From contig NZ_MKIN01000021.1 of assembly GCF_001938985.1 (NCBI RefSeq), forward strand, positions 248,001 through 312,000: DNA of 64,000 nucleotides, given 5' to 3'. Positions within the stretch are counted from its first letter, which is position 1; each line of letters begins with the position of its first letter. Below the pieces are notes generated by a model that had not been told where the DNA came from, searched no databases, and saw only the letters and a list, made by a program, of their open reading frames with translations. A program made the position numbers and the translations under genes. The stretch comes from Gillisella taibaishanensis (GTDB taxonomy: Bacteria > Pseudomonadota > Alphaproteobacteria > Rhizobiales > Rhizobiaceae). This document shows, piece after piece, positions 53,989-63,512 of the stretch.

Positions 53989-56900
53989 TTGACGGCCTCG
54001 ATGGTCTTGGTCGTTTCGGACGCCGGGGCCTCGTTATGCTTCACAGTGGTGGCCACCAACTGCAGCTGGGTGCGGCCGGCAAGGTCGAAGCCAGTCAGAT
54101 CCCAATCCAGTTCCTGGCTGCGGTTGGCCTTGAGGCGGGCGGCGATCAGCCAATCCGCACCGGGCTCTGGCTTGGTAACGAGGCCTGCCGTGGACAGTCG
54201 CATTGGCAGGCTGGCGCTGCCTGCCTCGAGCCTGGTGGCGGCCAACGCCACCTGCAGCACAGCATCACCGGCAACCGCATCGAAGAGACCGCTGTCGGCA
54301 AAGCCGTTGCGGGAGGCGCTCAGGCCCACCGGCGGCTGGCTGACGCGGAACAGATAGTTGCCGTCGTCAAGCTTGCGATAGGTGTGTAGCAGTTGCAGGC
54401 TCTCGCCGTGGAACAGCGTACCGTCGCTGTAGAAGCCAGCGGCTGAGACCGCGTTATCGAGCGAAGGCAGGGGCTGGCCCGGCAGCGGCGGTGTGAAGGC
54501 GGCCTTTCGCATCAGGACATTCTCGGCCTTGTAGCGCGGCCGGCCCGAGGCATCGGTGAGCATCACGTCGAGCCGCGCAGCCTCTGTCGTTTCAGGCCGC
54601 AGGGCACTGAGCGACAGTTCGAATTCCCCGCGCCAATCCTTATTGATCACAAGGCCGCTGAGGACGCTGAACCGATCGAAGCCGCTGAAGCTCCAGCCGG
54701 GCAGGAGGTTTTCCAGCCCTTCGGCCACGAGCCCCAGCACGAAGGCGGCAGGCACGACCGGATTGCCCTTGATCTGGTGGGCGTCGAGCAGAACCGAGTC
54801 CTTCCAGAGGGTACCGCTCAGCGACAGCTTTCGCGGCTCCTGCGGCAGATCGGCCAGCGGCACGAAGCGGGCATTGATCGGCTTCAGGCCGCCCACCAGA
54901 ACCGCGCCGGTCGAAGGCAGCGGCATGGCGGTCTCCTTGGCGAAGAACTGACCACCGACATCACGGGGAATGATCGGTACGCCGCGCTTCATGAAGATCT
55001 CGCGGATTTCAGGTGTAACCATGCCGCCGAGCCACGGACCCCAGTTGATCGCCCGCACATCTGTTCCCTTGGTCGACTGGCTGGCCGCGAAGCGGTTCAG
55101 CATGTCATTGGCCATGGCATAGTCGGCCTGTCCCGGATTGCCGAACAGGCCGGCGACCGAGGAGAATAGCACCACCCGGTGGAAAGGCTTGTCCGCCAGC
55201 GCCTTGATGAGGCCGGCAAGGCCGAAGATCTTCGGGGTGAAGACCCGGTCCATGTCGGCGATCTTCTTCTGGGCAATCGCCGCATCGGCAAGCGCGCCGG
55301 CGCCATGCACGAGGCTGATCTTCTTGGCGTTGACGATCTCAGGATGCGCGCCGAGGCTGGCAATGGCGGGCGAGGAAATGTCGAGCGACAGATAGCTTGC
55401 CTGGCTGCCGAGCTTTTCGAGCGCTGCGAGCAGTTCGCGGATTTCCCGGCCGGCAAGCACGCCGCGCACCGTCTGATCGATCAGCTTCGGCGTGACCGGA
55501 GCCGATCCTTCCCGCAGCGCAACGAGGGCAGCCCCCTTCAGCTGGGCATCGGTGGCAAGGCCGGCGGCCCAGGCCGGCTCAGCCTCAAGGGCAGAACGGC
55601 CAAGCAGCAGGAAGCGGCGGGGACCGCTGGCGGCCAGCGCCATGACGCAATCGGCCGTGACACCCCGGGCACCGCCGGTGACGATGAACAATTCATCGGG
55701 ATCAGCAACAATCTGGGCATCGCTGGACGAGATGACGTCGATGGTCGGTTTCCAGCGGCTATGACCATCCAGGCCAATTTCGGTCGTTCCATGGCGGGCA
55801 TCGAACAGTTCCTGGACCAGCAGATCGGCGGCAGCGGCATCGTCGATACTGGGGGCGATATCCACGGCACGGGCAAAGACCGGCGGCGCTTCGGCGGCGA
55901 AGGTTTTAACAAGACCGGAGAGTGCACCGGCGGCAACAGTTGCAAGGCTGCCATTGTGGTAACCGAGACCGCCATCCATCCGCGACAGGGTCACGAACAG
56001 CGTGCGCCCTTCGATGGCACGGGCCGTCAGCGACGTGATCGACAGCTTTGCCAGCGTCAGCAGCCGCTTCAGCCATTGCACGGAGGCGTCGCTTTCGGCA
56101 GCCGGAAGCGCATTGTCAATGGTCTTCGGATGGACATATATCACGCCATCGAAGGGGCCTTGCTCTTCGAATTGCTGCTTGAGTTCGGCCTCGTCCTTGC
56201 CGGCAACCAGCTGCTGGGCATTCTTGGCGGCCTTGCCTTCAAAGCGCAGCCAGACGGCATCGACACCCTTGTTTTTCAGGGTCTTTTGCAGAGACTGGAT
56301 CAGCACGTCGTCCCGACCCGTGATCAGCAGCTTGGCGCCCTTGCGGAAAGGCTCCGGCAGCAGCAGATCGAGCGGCGCCGGGACCAGCGTGACGACGCCA
56401 CGGCCGATCAGGTCGTCTTCTTCCTCAGCGGCAGCGGCCGGCTGTGTGGCAAGCGGTGCGGCGGAGGTTTCTGCTCCAGTACCCGCTTCGGCAAGCGCCA
56501 GGATCTGGGCCAGCGTGCGCAGTTCGCCCATGCGGTCAGGAGAGAGTTCCGCCATCTGCGGCAGGCGCTCCTTCAGCGAGCCTAGGATTTCCACCCGTTT
56601 GATCGAGTCGATGCCGAGATCCGCTTCAAGATCCATGTTGAGATCGATCACATCGGTCGGATAACCGGTCTTCTCGCTGACAACAGCGAGAAGCGCTTCA
56701 CGCACGGCCCCGGCGGGTAGACCGGCAGGAGCGTTAACGGCGGAAACCGGAGCCGATGCAACAGGCGCGGCGACAACTGCCGGGGCTGCTGCAGGAGCAG
56801 AACCGTCACTGGCAAGGGCTAGGATTTGGCCCAATGTGCGCAACTCGGCCATACGATCGGGAGACAGCTCCGCCATCTGCGGCAGGCGTTCCTTCAACGA

Positions 56901-59900
56901 GCCGAGGATTTCCACGCGCTTGATCGAGTCAATCCCGAGATCGGCTTCCAGATCCATGTCGAGGTCGATCACGTCGGCCGGGTAACCGGTCTTTTCGCTG
57001 ACGACGGCAAGCAGGGCTTCCCGCACTGCCCCAACGGGAGCGCTGGCAGCGGCGGCCGGAGCCGGAGCGCTGGCAGCGGCGGCCGGAGCCGGAGCGCTGT
57101 AAGCAGCGACTGGGGCAGCCGGCGCCGATGAACCGACGAGGTCAAGGATCTGGGCCAGTGTGCGCAGCTCGCCCATGCGATCGGGAGACAGCTCCGCCAT
57201 CTGCGGCAGACGCTCCTTCAGCGCGCCGAGAATTTCCACACGCTTGATCGAGTCGATGCCGAGATCGGCTTCAAGATCCATGTCGAGATCGATGACATCG
57301 GAGGGATAGCCGGTCTTTTCGCTGACCACGGCAAGCAGGGCTTCGCGGACCGCACCGGCGGAAGCGCCGGTCGCAGCAGCAGCAACCGGGGCGCTGGCGG
57401 CCGGAGCAGAGGAGCCGACGAGATCGAGGATCTGAGCCAGTGTGCGCAGCTCGCCCATGCGGTCAGGAGACAGCTCGGCCATTTGCGGCAGGCGCTCCTT
57501 CAACGAGCCGAGGATTTCCACACGCTTGATCGAGTCGATCCCGAGATCGGCTTCCAGGTCCATGTCGAGATCGATGACATCGGTCGGGTAACCGGTCTTC
57601 TCGCTGACGACGGCGAGAAGCGCCTCACGGGTGGCTCCGGCCGCAACAGCTGGGGCGGTCGCCGCCGGCGGTGGGGCTTTGGATGCAGCGACGGGCTGCG
57701 CGGCCGGATGGGAGGGAACCGAAATCGGGGCTGCAGCAGGTGCTGCGACCGATCCGGCCAGTTCGAGGATCTGGGCCAGCGTTCGCAGCTCGCCCATGCG
57801 GTCAGGAGACAGCTCGGCCATCTGCGGCAGGCGTTCCTTCAACGAGCCGAGGATTTCGACACGCTTGATCGAGTCGATGCCAAGATCGGCTTCCAGGTCC
57901 ATATCGAGATCAATGACTTCGGCAGGGTAGCCGGTCTTTTCACTGACGACAGCGAGAAGCGCATCGCGAACCGACGCTTGGCTCGCAGCAGATGGGGCGG
58001 TGGCGACCACAGGAGCCGTCACCACCGGTTTCGGCGCAGCGACAACGGGCGCTGCGACAGGGGCGGCAGCGACCGGCTTTAGTGGCACAGGAACAGGTCC
58101 GGGAACCGGGGCTGCCGGCGCCTTGGCCTGCACCGGCGTTGCCAGCGGAGCGGCTTGAGCCGCCGGAGCCGCATGGGCAACGGCGGATTCGATCAGCCGC
58201 TTGACCGGCTCCCGCACCGGCTCGTGCTCCACGGTGCGCACGTGGGCAGCCGGTAGATCACCACCCAGAAACAGGCTCGGCAGACTGCGCATGAATTCGC
58301 GGTGCGTGAGATTGGTCTCGGCGTGGATTTCACCGAGCACATCGACATGGGCGGCGGTCAGGTCGCCGGCATTGTGCATCAGCGCCTGCAAGGTGTTTTG
58401 CTCGAATTTCAGATACTCGCGGTGCAACTCGCCATTCGAGCGGGCAAGTTCGGCCACGAGATCGCCACCGCCGAAGGCCAGGGAAGGCGGGTGCGACGCT
58501 TCGGTTTTCGAGAAAGTCATGGTTTTCTCCGCGAGTGAGGACCCGGCGGCTGGCGCCACCATGGAAACGGTAACCGGCACGGTGGAGGAAGGAGCCGAGA
58601 CGGCAGCGGCAGGCTTGAGCGCGGCAGGTGCTGCAACCTTTTCCACGACCTTGTCGACAGCAACCTTTGCAGCCGCGGCGGCTGGACGTGGCGCTGGCGG
58701 CGCTACCGGGCTGGCGGGGACGGCGACCGGGGCAGCAGCGGCCGCGGCGACCGGTTTCGCCGCCGGCTGTGCGACGACGACAGGATTGGCGAGCGCCTTG
58801 GCAAAGGCGTCTTTCCGGGTCGGCGAGACATAGTTGACACCGATCAGATTGATCTCACCCTTTTTGGCCGGGCCGTCGATGGCAACCGGCACGGTCACCG
58901 GATTGGCAAGTGCCACACCGGCAACCGCGAGATCGACGACGGCTTCAATAAGCGCGGCATCGCTGCGCTCCGGCTGTCCCTGGTCGAGCGCCACGGTCAG
59001 ATACGGACGGTCGCCGAGGATATCCGAGGCCATTTTGGAAAGCGTTGAGCGCGGGCCAAATTCCACGAAGATCCTGACGCCATCGGCGTACATCTGTTCG
59101 ATGATGTCGATGAATTCCACCGGCTCGCGCAGCTGGCCCTTGAGTTGGGCCGCGACCTCTGCCGGCTCTGCGGCGTAAGGCTTGCCGTTGCGGTTGGCAT
59201 AGACAGGGATCTGCGGTGCGGCAAAGCCGATCTGGTCGATGGCGGCGGCAAAGGTGGCAACGGCCCCTTCCACCTGCGGCGTGTGGAAGGCACCGGCAAC
59301 ATTCAGCCTGACGAAGCCGATGGAAGCAGCCTTCAGCGCTGCCTCGAACTGCTCGATGGCCTCGACCGTACCGCCGACCACGGTCTGCTTGGGCGTGTTG
59401 AGATTGCAGAAATGGACACTGCCCTTGGTGGCGGCGATCAAGTCTTGCAGCGCTGCGCGGCTGGCCTTGACCGCCGTCATCGTGCTGGCGCCATCGCCGG
59501 TTACAGCCGCCATGGCATCGCCACGCGCCTTGGCAAGTGCCGTGAAATCCGCATCGCTCAGCGCGCCGGAGGCCCAAAGCGCCGTCAACTCGCCAAAGCT
59601 ATGGCCGGCGGCGGCATCGAGCTTCAGACCAAGGTCCTGCAACCAGCGATAATGGCCAGCCGAAAGCGCGCCGATAGCGGTCTGGGCATATTGCGTGCGC
59701 CGCAGCGCCTGCTCCTGCTGCTTGCGCTCGGCATCGTCATAGGCCGGGATCGGGTACATCACCCGGCTGAGCGGCGCGGCTCCATCCTTGGCAAACAGCG
59801 CATCAGCTGCGCCAACGAAATCCCGCAGTGCGGAAATGCCAACCGAAGCCATGCGGCCCATATTCGGATGCTGCGAGCCCTGGCCGGCAAACAAACCGCC

Positions 59901-61625
59901 AAGCTTGACACCGGCAAGCGCTGCCGGGCGGAAGGAAATGCCCTTCGGGTGACGCCAGGCGTCGGTTGCCGGGCGGCTCTTCAACAGCTGGATTGCCTCG
60001 CGCAGCTGAGCCACGCGAACAGTCTCATCGCCGGCGACGAAACCGAGGCGCGGCTGATTGGCCGGAGCCTGACTTTCGAACGGCCAGGCGGCCTCGCCCG
60101 TTGCAGTCAAAAGTGCCTCGCAGCGGGTGATCAGCCCGGCGACATCGGCAGCGGTCAGCAGTACCGGACGGGGCAGAACGGTGCGCAGTTTCGGCTGTTT
60201 GACGGTCTGTGGCGCCTCTTCAAGCACGAGATGGAAATTGGTGCCGCCGAAGCCAAAGGCGCTGACGCCAACCCGGCGCTTGCCGGTCTTCGGATCGCGA
60301 AACCAGGGCCGGGACATGGAATTCAGATAGAGCGCGGTATCCTGCAGGCCGAGCTTCGGGTCCGGCTTGTTGATGTTGATGGTCGGAGGCAATACGCCAT
60401 GCTGCAGGGCCAGCGCAGCCTTGATGGCAGACGCGGCACCGGCAGCAGCCTTGGTATGACCGATCTGCGACTTGACCGATCCGAGCGCGATCGGCGAGGA
60501 GGTGCCATCGGTCTGCCAACCATTGAGGAAGGCCTTGATGCCCTCGACTTCGGTGGCGTCGCCGACCGCCGTGCCGGTACCATGCGCTTCCCACAGATCG
60601 ACGTCATGGGGCGAAATGCCGGCCTGCTGGTAGGCGCGTTGCAACGCCTTGACCTGACCTGCGGCGCGCGGAGCGTAAATGCTCTTGAAGCGGCCGTCGC
60701 TGCCCGAGCCAAGGCCTTTGATAACCGCATAGACCTGATCGCCATCGCGCTCGGCATCTTCCAGCCGCTTCAGCAGCATCATGCCCATGCCTTCGCCGAT
60801 CAGCGTGCCATCTGCGTTCTCGTCGAAAGGCGAAATCACCCCCTTCTTGCTGAAGGCGGGCGTCTTGGAAAAGCACATATACATCAGGATGGTGTTTTCG
60901 GCGTCGCAGCCGCCGGTCAGCATCATGTCGGCGCGGCCGCTATGCAGCTCGTCGATCGCCATGCGCATCGCCGCCAGCGAACTGGCGCAGGCCGCATCGA
61001 CCGTGCAATTGATGCCGCCAAGGTCGAAGCGGTTGGCAACGCGCCCGGCAACGACATTGCCGAGCATGCCCGGGAAGGAGTTTTCCTCCCAGGGCGCATA
61101 GGCCAGCTTCAGCGTCTCAACGATATCGTCGATCTGGGCCTGGGAGAGACCTCGGCTTTCCAGCACTTTCTGCCAAAGCGGATATTGCAGGCGCGAGGTG
61201 AGCGGCGTCACCAGGGAATTGGCACCGGTGATGCCGAGCACGACGCCGGTTTTGTCGCGGTTCAGTTTGGTGTGATCGTAGCCGGCGTCGAGAAAGGTCT
61301 GCTTGGCTACGCTGAGGCTAAGGATCTGCAGGATGTCGGTGACGTCAAGCTGGGTCGGCGGCAGGCCGAATTCGACGGGACTAAACGCCGTCTCCGGAAT
61401 GAAGCCGCCCCGGCGGGCATAGGTCTTATCCGGGGTGGACGGATCGGGGTCGTAATAATCGGAAATCTTCCAATGGGTCTCCGGAACATCCTTCAGGCAA
61501 TCCCGGCCCCTGACAATATTGTTCCAGTATTCATCGGCATTCTTGGCTTCGGGAAAAAGTGCTCCGACACCAACAATCGCGATGGGAGAAAAAGCCTCGT
61601 GTGTGCGCTGGGAAAACCCGTCCAT
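53985..61625 (-). CDS. pfaA: PfaA-like multidomain PUFA/secondary-lipid synthase (KS-AT-5xACP-KR-DH)
   Basis: The 2546-residue synthase has a ketosynthase (12-470; Cys213 in DAACASS, His348 in HGTGT, His390 in GHTKAAAG). The malonyl-type acyltransferase (575-880) has GQGSQHP, Ser676 in GHSFGE and His781 in GAFHTP. After a long Ala/Pro/Val linker come five tandem ACPs with phosphopantetheine serines near 1252, 1365, 1459, 1567 and 1674. The ketoreductase (about 1975-2240) has VTGGARGVT, FSSVAGLFG and Tyr2169. The C-terminal dehydratase fold has His2283 in HQIKGNPVVP. It is the iterative condensing partner of the PfaC-like protein. GGAAGGGG precedes the ATG. Confidence 0.94.
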   Translation of the reverse strand: MDGFSQRTHEAFSPIAIVGVGALFPEAKNADEYWNNIVRGRDCLKDVPETHWKISDYYDPDPSTPDKTYARRGGFIPETAFSPVEFGLPPTQLDVTDILQILSLSVAKQTFLDAGYDHTKLNRDKTGVVLGITGANSLVTPLTSRLQYPLWQKVLESRGLSQAQIDDIVETLKLAYAPWEENSFPGMLGNVVAGRVANRFDLGGINCTVDAACASSLAAMRMAIDELHSGRADMMLTGGCDAENTILMYMCFSKTPAFSKKGVISPFDENADGTLIGEGMGMMLLKRLEDAERDGDQVYAVIKGLGSGSDGRFKSIYAPRAAGQVKALQRAYQQAGISPHDVDLWEAHGTGTAVGDATEVEGIKAFLNGWQTDGTSSPIALGSVKSQIGHTKAAAGAASAIKAALALQHGVLPPTININKPDPKLGLQDTALYLNSMSRPWFRDPKTGKRRVGVSAFGFGGTNFHLVLEEAPQTVKQPKLRTVLPRPVLLTAADVAGLITRCEALLTATGEAAWPFESQAPANQPRLGFVAGDETVRVAQLREAIQLLKSRPATDAWRHPKGISFRPAALAGVKLGGLFAGQGSQHPNMGRMASVGISALRDFVGAADALFAKDGAAPLSRVMYPIPAYDDAERKQQEQALRRTQYAQTAIGALSAGHYRWLQDLGLKLDAAAGHSFGELTALWASGALSDADFTALAKARGDAMAAVTGDGASTMTAVKASRAALQDLIAATKGSVHFCNLNTPKQTVVGGTVEAIEQFEAALKAASIGFVRLNVAGAFHTPQVEGAVATFAAAIDQIGFAAPQIPVYANRNGKPYAAEPAEVAAQLKGQLREPVEFIDIIEQMYADGVRIFVEFGPRSTLSKMASDILGDRPYLTVALDQGQPERSDAALIEAVVDLAVAGVALANPVTVPVAIDGPAKKGEINLIGVNYVSPTRKDAFAKALANPVVVAQPAAKPVAAAAAAPVAVPASPVAPPAPRPAAAAAKVAVDKVVEKVAAPAALKPAAAVSAPSSTVPVTVSMVAPAAGSSLAEKTMTFSKTEASHPPSLAFGGGDLVAELARSNGELHREYLKFEQNTLQALMHNAGDLTAAHVDVLGEIHAETNLTHREFMRSLPSLFLGGDLPAAHVRTVEHEPVREPVKRLIESAVAHAAPAAQAAPLATPVQAKAPAAPVPGPVPVPLKPVAAAPVAAPVVAAPKPVVTAPVVATAPSAASQASVRDALLAVVSEKTGYPAEVIDLDMDLEADLGIDSIKRVEILGSLKERLPQMAELSPDRMGELRTLAQILELAGSVAAPAAAPISVPSHPAAQPVAASKAPPPAATAPAVAAGATREALLAVVSEKTGYPTDVIDLDMDLEADLGIDSIKRVEILGSLKERLPQMAELSPDRMGELRTLAQILDLVGSSAPAASAPVAAAATGASAGAVREALLAVVSEKTGYPSDVIDLDMDLEADLGIDSIKRVEILGALKERLPQMAELSPDRMGELRTLAQILDLVGSSAPAAPVAAYSAPAPAAAASAPAPAAAASAPVGAVREALLAVVSEKTGYPADVIDLDMDLEADLGIDSIKRVEILGSLKERLPQMAELSPDRMAELRTLGQILALASDGSAPAAAPAVVAAPVASAPVSAVNAPAGLPAGAVREALLAVVSEKTGYPTDVIDLNMDLEADLGIDSIKRVEILGSLKERLPQMAELSPDRMGELRTLAQILALAEAGTGAETSAAPLATQPAAAAEEEDDLIGRGVVTLVPAPLDLLLPEPFRKGAKLLITGRDDVLIQSLQKTLKNKGVDAVWLRFEGKAAKNAQQLVAGKDEAELKQQFEEQGPFDGVIYVHPKTIDNALPAAESDASVQWLKRLLTLAKLSITSLTARAIEGRTLFVTLSRMDGGLGYHNGSLATVAAGALSGLVKTFAAEAPPVFARAVDIAPSIDDAAAADLLVQELFDARHGTTEIGLDGHSRWKPTIDVISSSDAQIVADPDELFIVTGGARGVTADCVMALAASGPRRFLLLGRSALEAEPAWAAGLATDAQLKGAALVALREGSAPVTPKLIDQTVRGVLAGREIRELLAALEKLGSQASYLSLDISSPAIASLGAHPEIVNAKKISLVHGAGALADAAIAQKKIADMDRVFTPKIFGLAGLIKALADKPFHRVVLFSSVAGLFGNPGQADYAMANDMLNRFAASQSTKGTDVRAINWGPWLGGMVTPEIREIFMKRGVPIIPRDVGGQFFAKETAMPLPSTGAVLVGGLKPINARFVPLADLPQEPRKLSLSGTLWKDSVLLDAHQIKGNPVVPAAFVLGLVAEGLENLLPGWSFSGFDRFSVLSGLVINKDWRGEFELSLSALRPETTEAARLDVMLTDASGRPRYKAENVLMRKAAFTPPLPGQPLPSLDNAVSAAGFYSDGTLFHGESLQLLHTYRKLDDGNYLFRVSQPPVGLSASRNGFADSGLFDAVAGDAVLQVALAATRLEAGSASLPMRLSTAGLVTKPEPGADWLIAARLKANRSQELDWDLTGFDLAGRTQLQLVATTVKHNEAPASETTKTIEAVK
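56496..57983 (-). repeat. Five tandem ACP-domain repeats within pfaA
   Basis: Five copies of a roughly 85-codon unit (EALLAVVSEKTGYP through the LGIDSIKRVEIL and ELSPDRMGEL motifs) are spaced 94-113 codons apart by Ala/Pro-rich linkers. Copies are nearly identical in protein and very similar in DNA. A few substitutions exist: GALKERL in copy 3, RMAELRTLGQ in copy 4, DLNMDLEAD in copy 5. The near-identity suggests recent duplication or gene conversion. Confidence 0.9.
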
Positions 61626-61661
61626 TATTAAGCCCCTTCCAAAAGGATTTCGTCAAAAAAT

Positions 61662-62549
61662 TCAGATCAAACGGCGCGATATATCTTCAATATGCGTTGA
61701 AATATGCTCGAGAGCCTGCGGGTTCAGCAACATGTCGTAATGGCCGAACGGCAGGCTGGTGACCGTGCGCTGGGGCGCCAGGTGGCCCCAGCCGAGGTCG
61801 TGATGCAGATGAAAAATCTCGTATAAAGGATAGTCCGAGCGGACCAGATGCAGTGGAAAGCGGTAGGCTTCCGGCCTGTAGGCCAGGATGACCGCAATAT
61901 TGCGGTTCATGCCGCGGGAGAATTCGCGGTAGACCTTGGAGAAACCCACGAAACTGGTGGTCTCTGGAAAGCCGCCGGCCGCGATCAGCTGAACACGCAT
62001 CAGCTCGATCAATTCGTCTTCGCTGAGGCGATGTGCGTCGCTGCCCGCCACATCCCAATCGACCTGCTTCAAGGCGCAGATATAATCCGCAAACCAGCGA
62101 ACGCGAACCACCTGCGAACGGCCGAGTTCGGTCAGCCGTTCGGTCTGCTCTTGGGTCATTACGCCGTTGAACAGCGAGGGCGCAATACTATCGAGCAGCA
62201 CCACGCCGCACCCCTCCTCGGCACGCCGGCTCGCCAGTTCGCAGGCGAGAACGCCACCAAACGACCAGCCCAGAAGACAGATCCGCTTGGCATTCCAGAT
62301 TTCGCCGAGACCCTCGATGACTTCGTCGGCGATCAGCCGCAGCGCTTCTTCCGGCAGGTCGGTCTTGCCCAGCATTGAGGCGTAGCGCTTGTTGAGCGAC
62401 AGTTCCACCAGATGCCAGGAATATCCCGCCAGCCGCTCGGCTAAATGCGTGTAGCTGCGCACCGGCATGCCGCCGGGATGGATACAGATCACGGTCACCT
62501 CGGCGTCGTCGCGGCGGACGATCTCACTTACAGACTTCGGCATCTCCAT
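61662..62549 (-). CDS. Alpha/beta-hydrolase thioesterase of the synthase cluster
   Basis: The 295-residue protein resembles type-II thioesterases of polyketide and peptide synthases. It has VICIHPGGMPVRSYTHLAERL at the N-terminus, nucleophile Ser96 in LLGWSFGGVLACELA, an Asp in VVLLDSIAPS and a His in LPFGHYDMLLNP. It could release the finished acyl chain or edit stalled ACPs. ATG 62549 has GAGGT 8 bases upstream. It is 36 bases ahead of pfaA and in the same operon. Confidence 0.87.
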   Translation of the reverse strand: MEMPKSVSEIVRRDDAEVTVICIHPGGMPVRSYTHLAERLAGYSWHLVELSLNKRYASMLGKTDLPEEALRLIADEVIEGLGEIWNAKRICLLGWSFGGVLACELASRRAEEGCGVVLLDSIAPSLFNGVMTQEQTERLTELGRSQVVRVRWFADYICALKQVDWDVAGSDAHRLSEDELIELMRVQLIAAGGFPETTSFVGFSKVYREFSRGMNRNIAVILAYRPEAYRFPLHLVRSDYPLYEIFHLHHDLGWGHLAPQRTVTSLPFGHYDMLLNPQALEHISTHIEDISRRLI

Positions 62550-62709
62550 CAGGCATACCTCGCTGGATTGCGGCGCGCACGTCCCCGTGCCTTGGACGCC
62601 GGGAACATTCCCGGCATCTCAAGGGCAAATCACGCCTAGTTTTCAGAAATTTACGGTGCCAGAACCGCAACAGGTCTGGCGCGTCAACGACAACGCGCCA
62701 CCTGTTGGC

Positions 62710-62991
62710 TCAGAGTTCGCCTCTTTCGAAGAGGTCTTTGGCGATGACAAGGTAATGGGACAGCTTTTCGATCGTCGGATGATACCACATGGCCGTCGGC
62801 GGCAGTTCAAAGCCCAGCCATTGTTCCATCTCGCCGGCCAGAACCAGCGTTTCGGTGGAGTCGAGGCCGAAATCGGTGAAGATCTTGTTCTCGTCGATTT
62901 CCGAAGCCGGGACGCCGAGCTTATGGGCGAATTTCTCGACCAGCCACTCCTTGGCTTCAACGGCGCTGAACTTGGTTTGAACGTCAGACAT
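62710..62991 (-). CDS. Free-standing acyl carrier protein
   Basis: The 93-residue acidic protein has the phosphopantetheine attachment Ser45 in FGLDSTETLVLAGEMEQW and the ACP helix pattern before and after it. It is longer than FabA-type ACP and closer to polyketide-type discrete ACPs. The AAAGGGG ribosome site is strong. With five ACPs already in pfaA, a separate one suggests a loading, modifying or off-loading role, perhaps with the acyl-CoA dehydrogenase-like proteins or thioesterase. Confidence 0.9.
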   Translation of the reverse strand: MSDVQTKFSAVEAKEWLVEKFAHKLGVPASEIDENKIFTDFGLDSTETLVLAGEMEQWLGFELPPTAMWYHPTIEKLSHYLVIAKDLFERGEL

Positions 62992-63053
62992 TGATTTACC
63001 CCTTTGGTAAGTTGAAATTGATTATTAAAATCAGCCCGGCCACCGCGCGCAGA

Positions 63054-63512
63054 TTAACGCGTGACCATAAAAAACAGGGCGGCTATGGCAAAGACATTGG
63101 CCATTGTACCCCAGACATACCAGCGCCTGGCCAGAGCGCGGAAAGGTTTGGCGATGGCGGCGAAATCGGAAGCCTCGTTTAAAAGCCGCCGTTGCCGAAA
63201 TTGATTTGGGACCAGACCTACTACCCAGGATAGTCCGGATAGTGCAAATCCGCCGACTCCACAATACAACCATGGCGAGTTTTCCGCTGTAAACCCGTAA
63301 TTCACAATCATGACACTCCCGGTTATCGCCAACAGAATAGCACCACCAAATGTAAATATAAAATCGGTCACGAAAACGATTTTTATTGAATATCTCAATA
63401 AATTCAGATCATCACTGCGATCTGCAATGCATTTCCAGACGGCGGTGACGACAATATTGCCGAGAAACATTGTCGCGGCGAAGACATGAACAAACAGGAG
63501 CGCTTCAGACAT
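63054..63512 (-). CDS. DUF2269-like integral membrane protein
   Basis: The 152-residue protein has four hydrophobic segments (about 4-24, 46-72, 82-103, 130-150). The N-terminal LLFVHVFAATMFLGNIVVTAVWK has the His and Gly of DUF2269-type membrane proteins, and RRWYVWGTMANVFAIAALFFMV lies at the C-terminus. The function of this family is unknown. It is the first gene of the minus-strand synthase operon, 62 bases before the ACP gene; a link to membrane placement of the lipid product is speculative. Confidence 0.8.
   Translation of the reverse strand: MSEALLFVHVFAATMFLGNIVVTAVWKCIADRSDDLNLLRYSIKIVFVTDFIFTFGGAILLAITGSVMIVNYGFTAENSPWLYCGVGGFALSGLSWVVGLVPNQFRQRRLLNEASDFAAIAKPFRALARRWYVWGTMANVFAIAALFFMVTR

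Noticed and set aside
52561..54357. 598-codon plus-strand open frame
   Set aside because: Antisense to the start of the PfaC-like gene and the end of pfaA; its His/Arg/Gly-rich composition is typical of shadow frames.
56496..57983. Tandem repeats considered as a CRISPR or satellite array
   Set aside because: The roughly 300-base units are in frame and encode ACP domains with the phosphopantetheine motif.
59145..61631. 828-codon open frame on the plus strand
   Set aside because: It is exactly antisense to the KS-AT part of pfaA, has no recognisable domain, and follows from the codon-position GC bias of the real gene.
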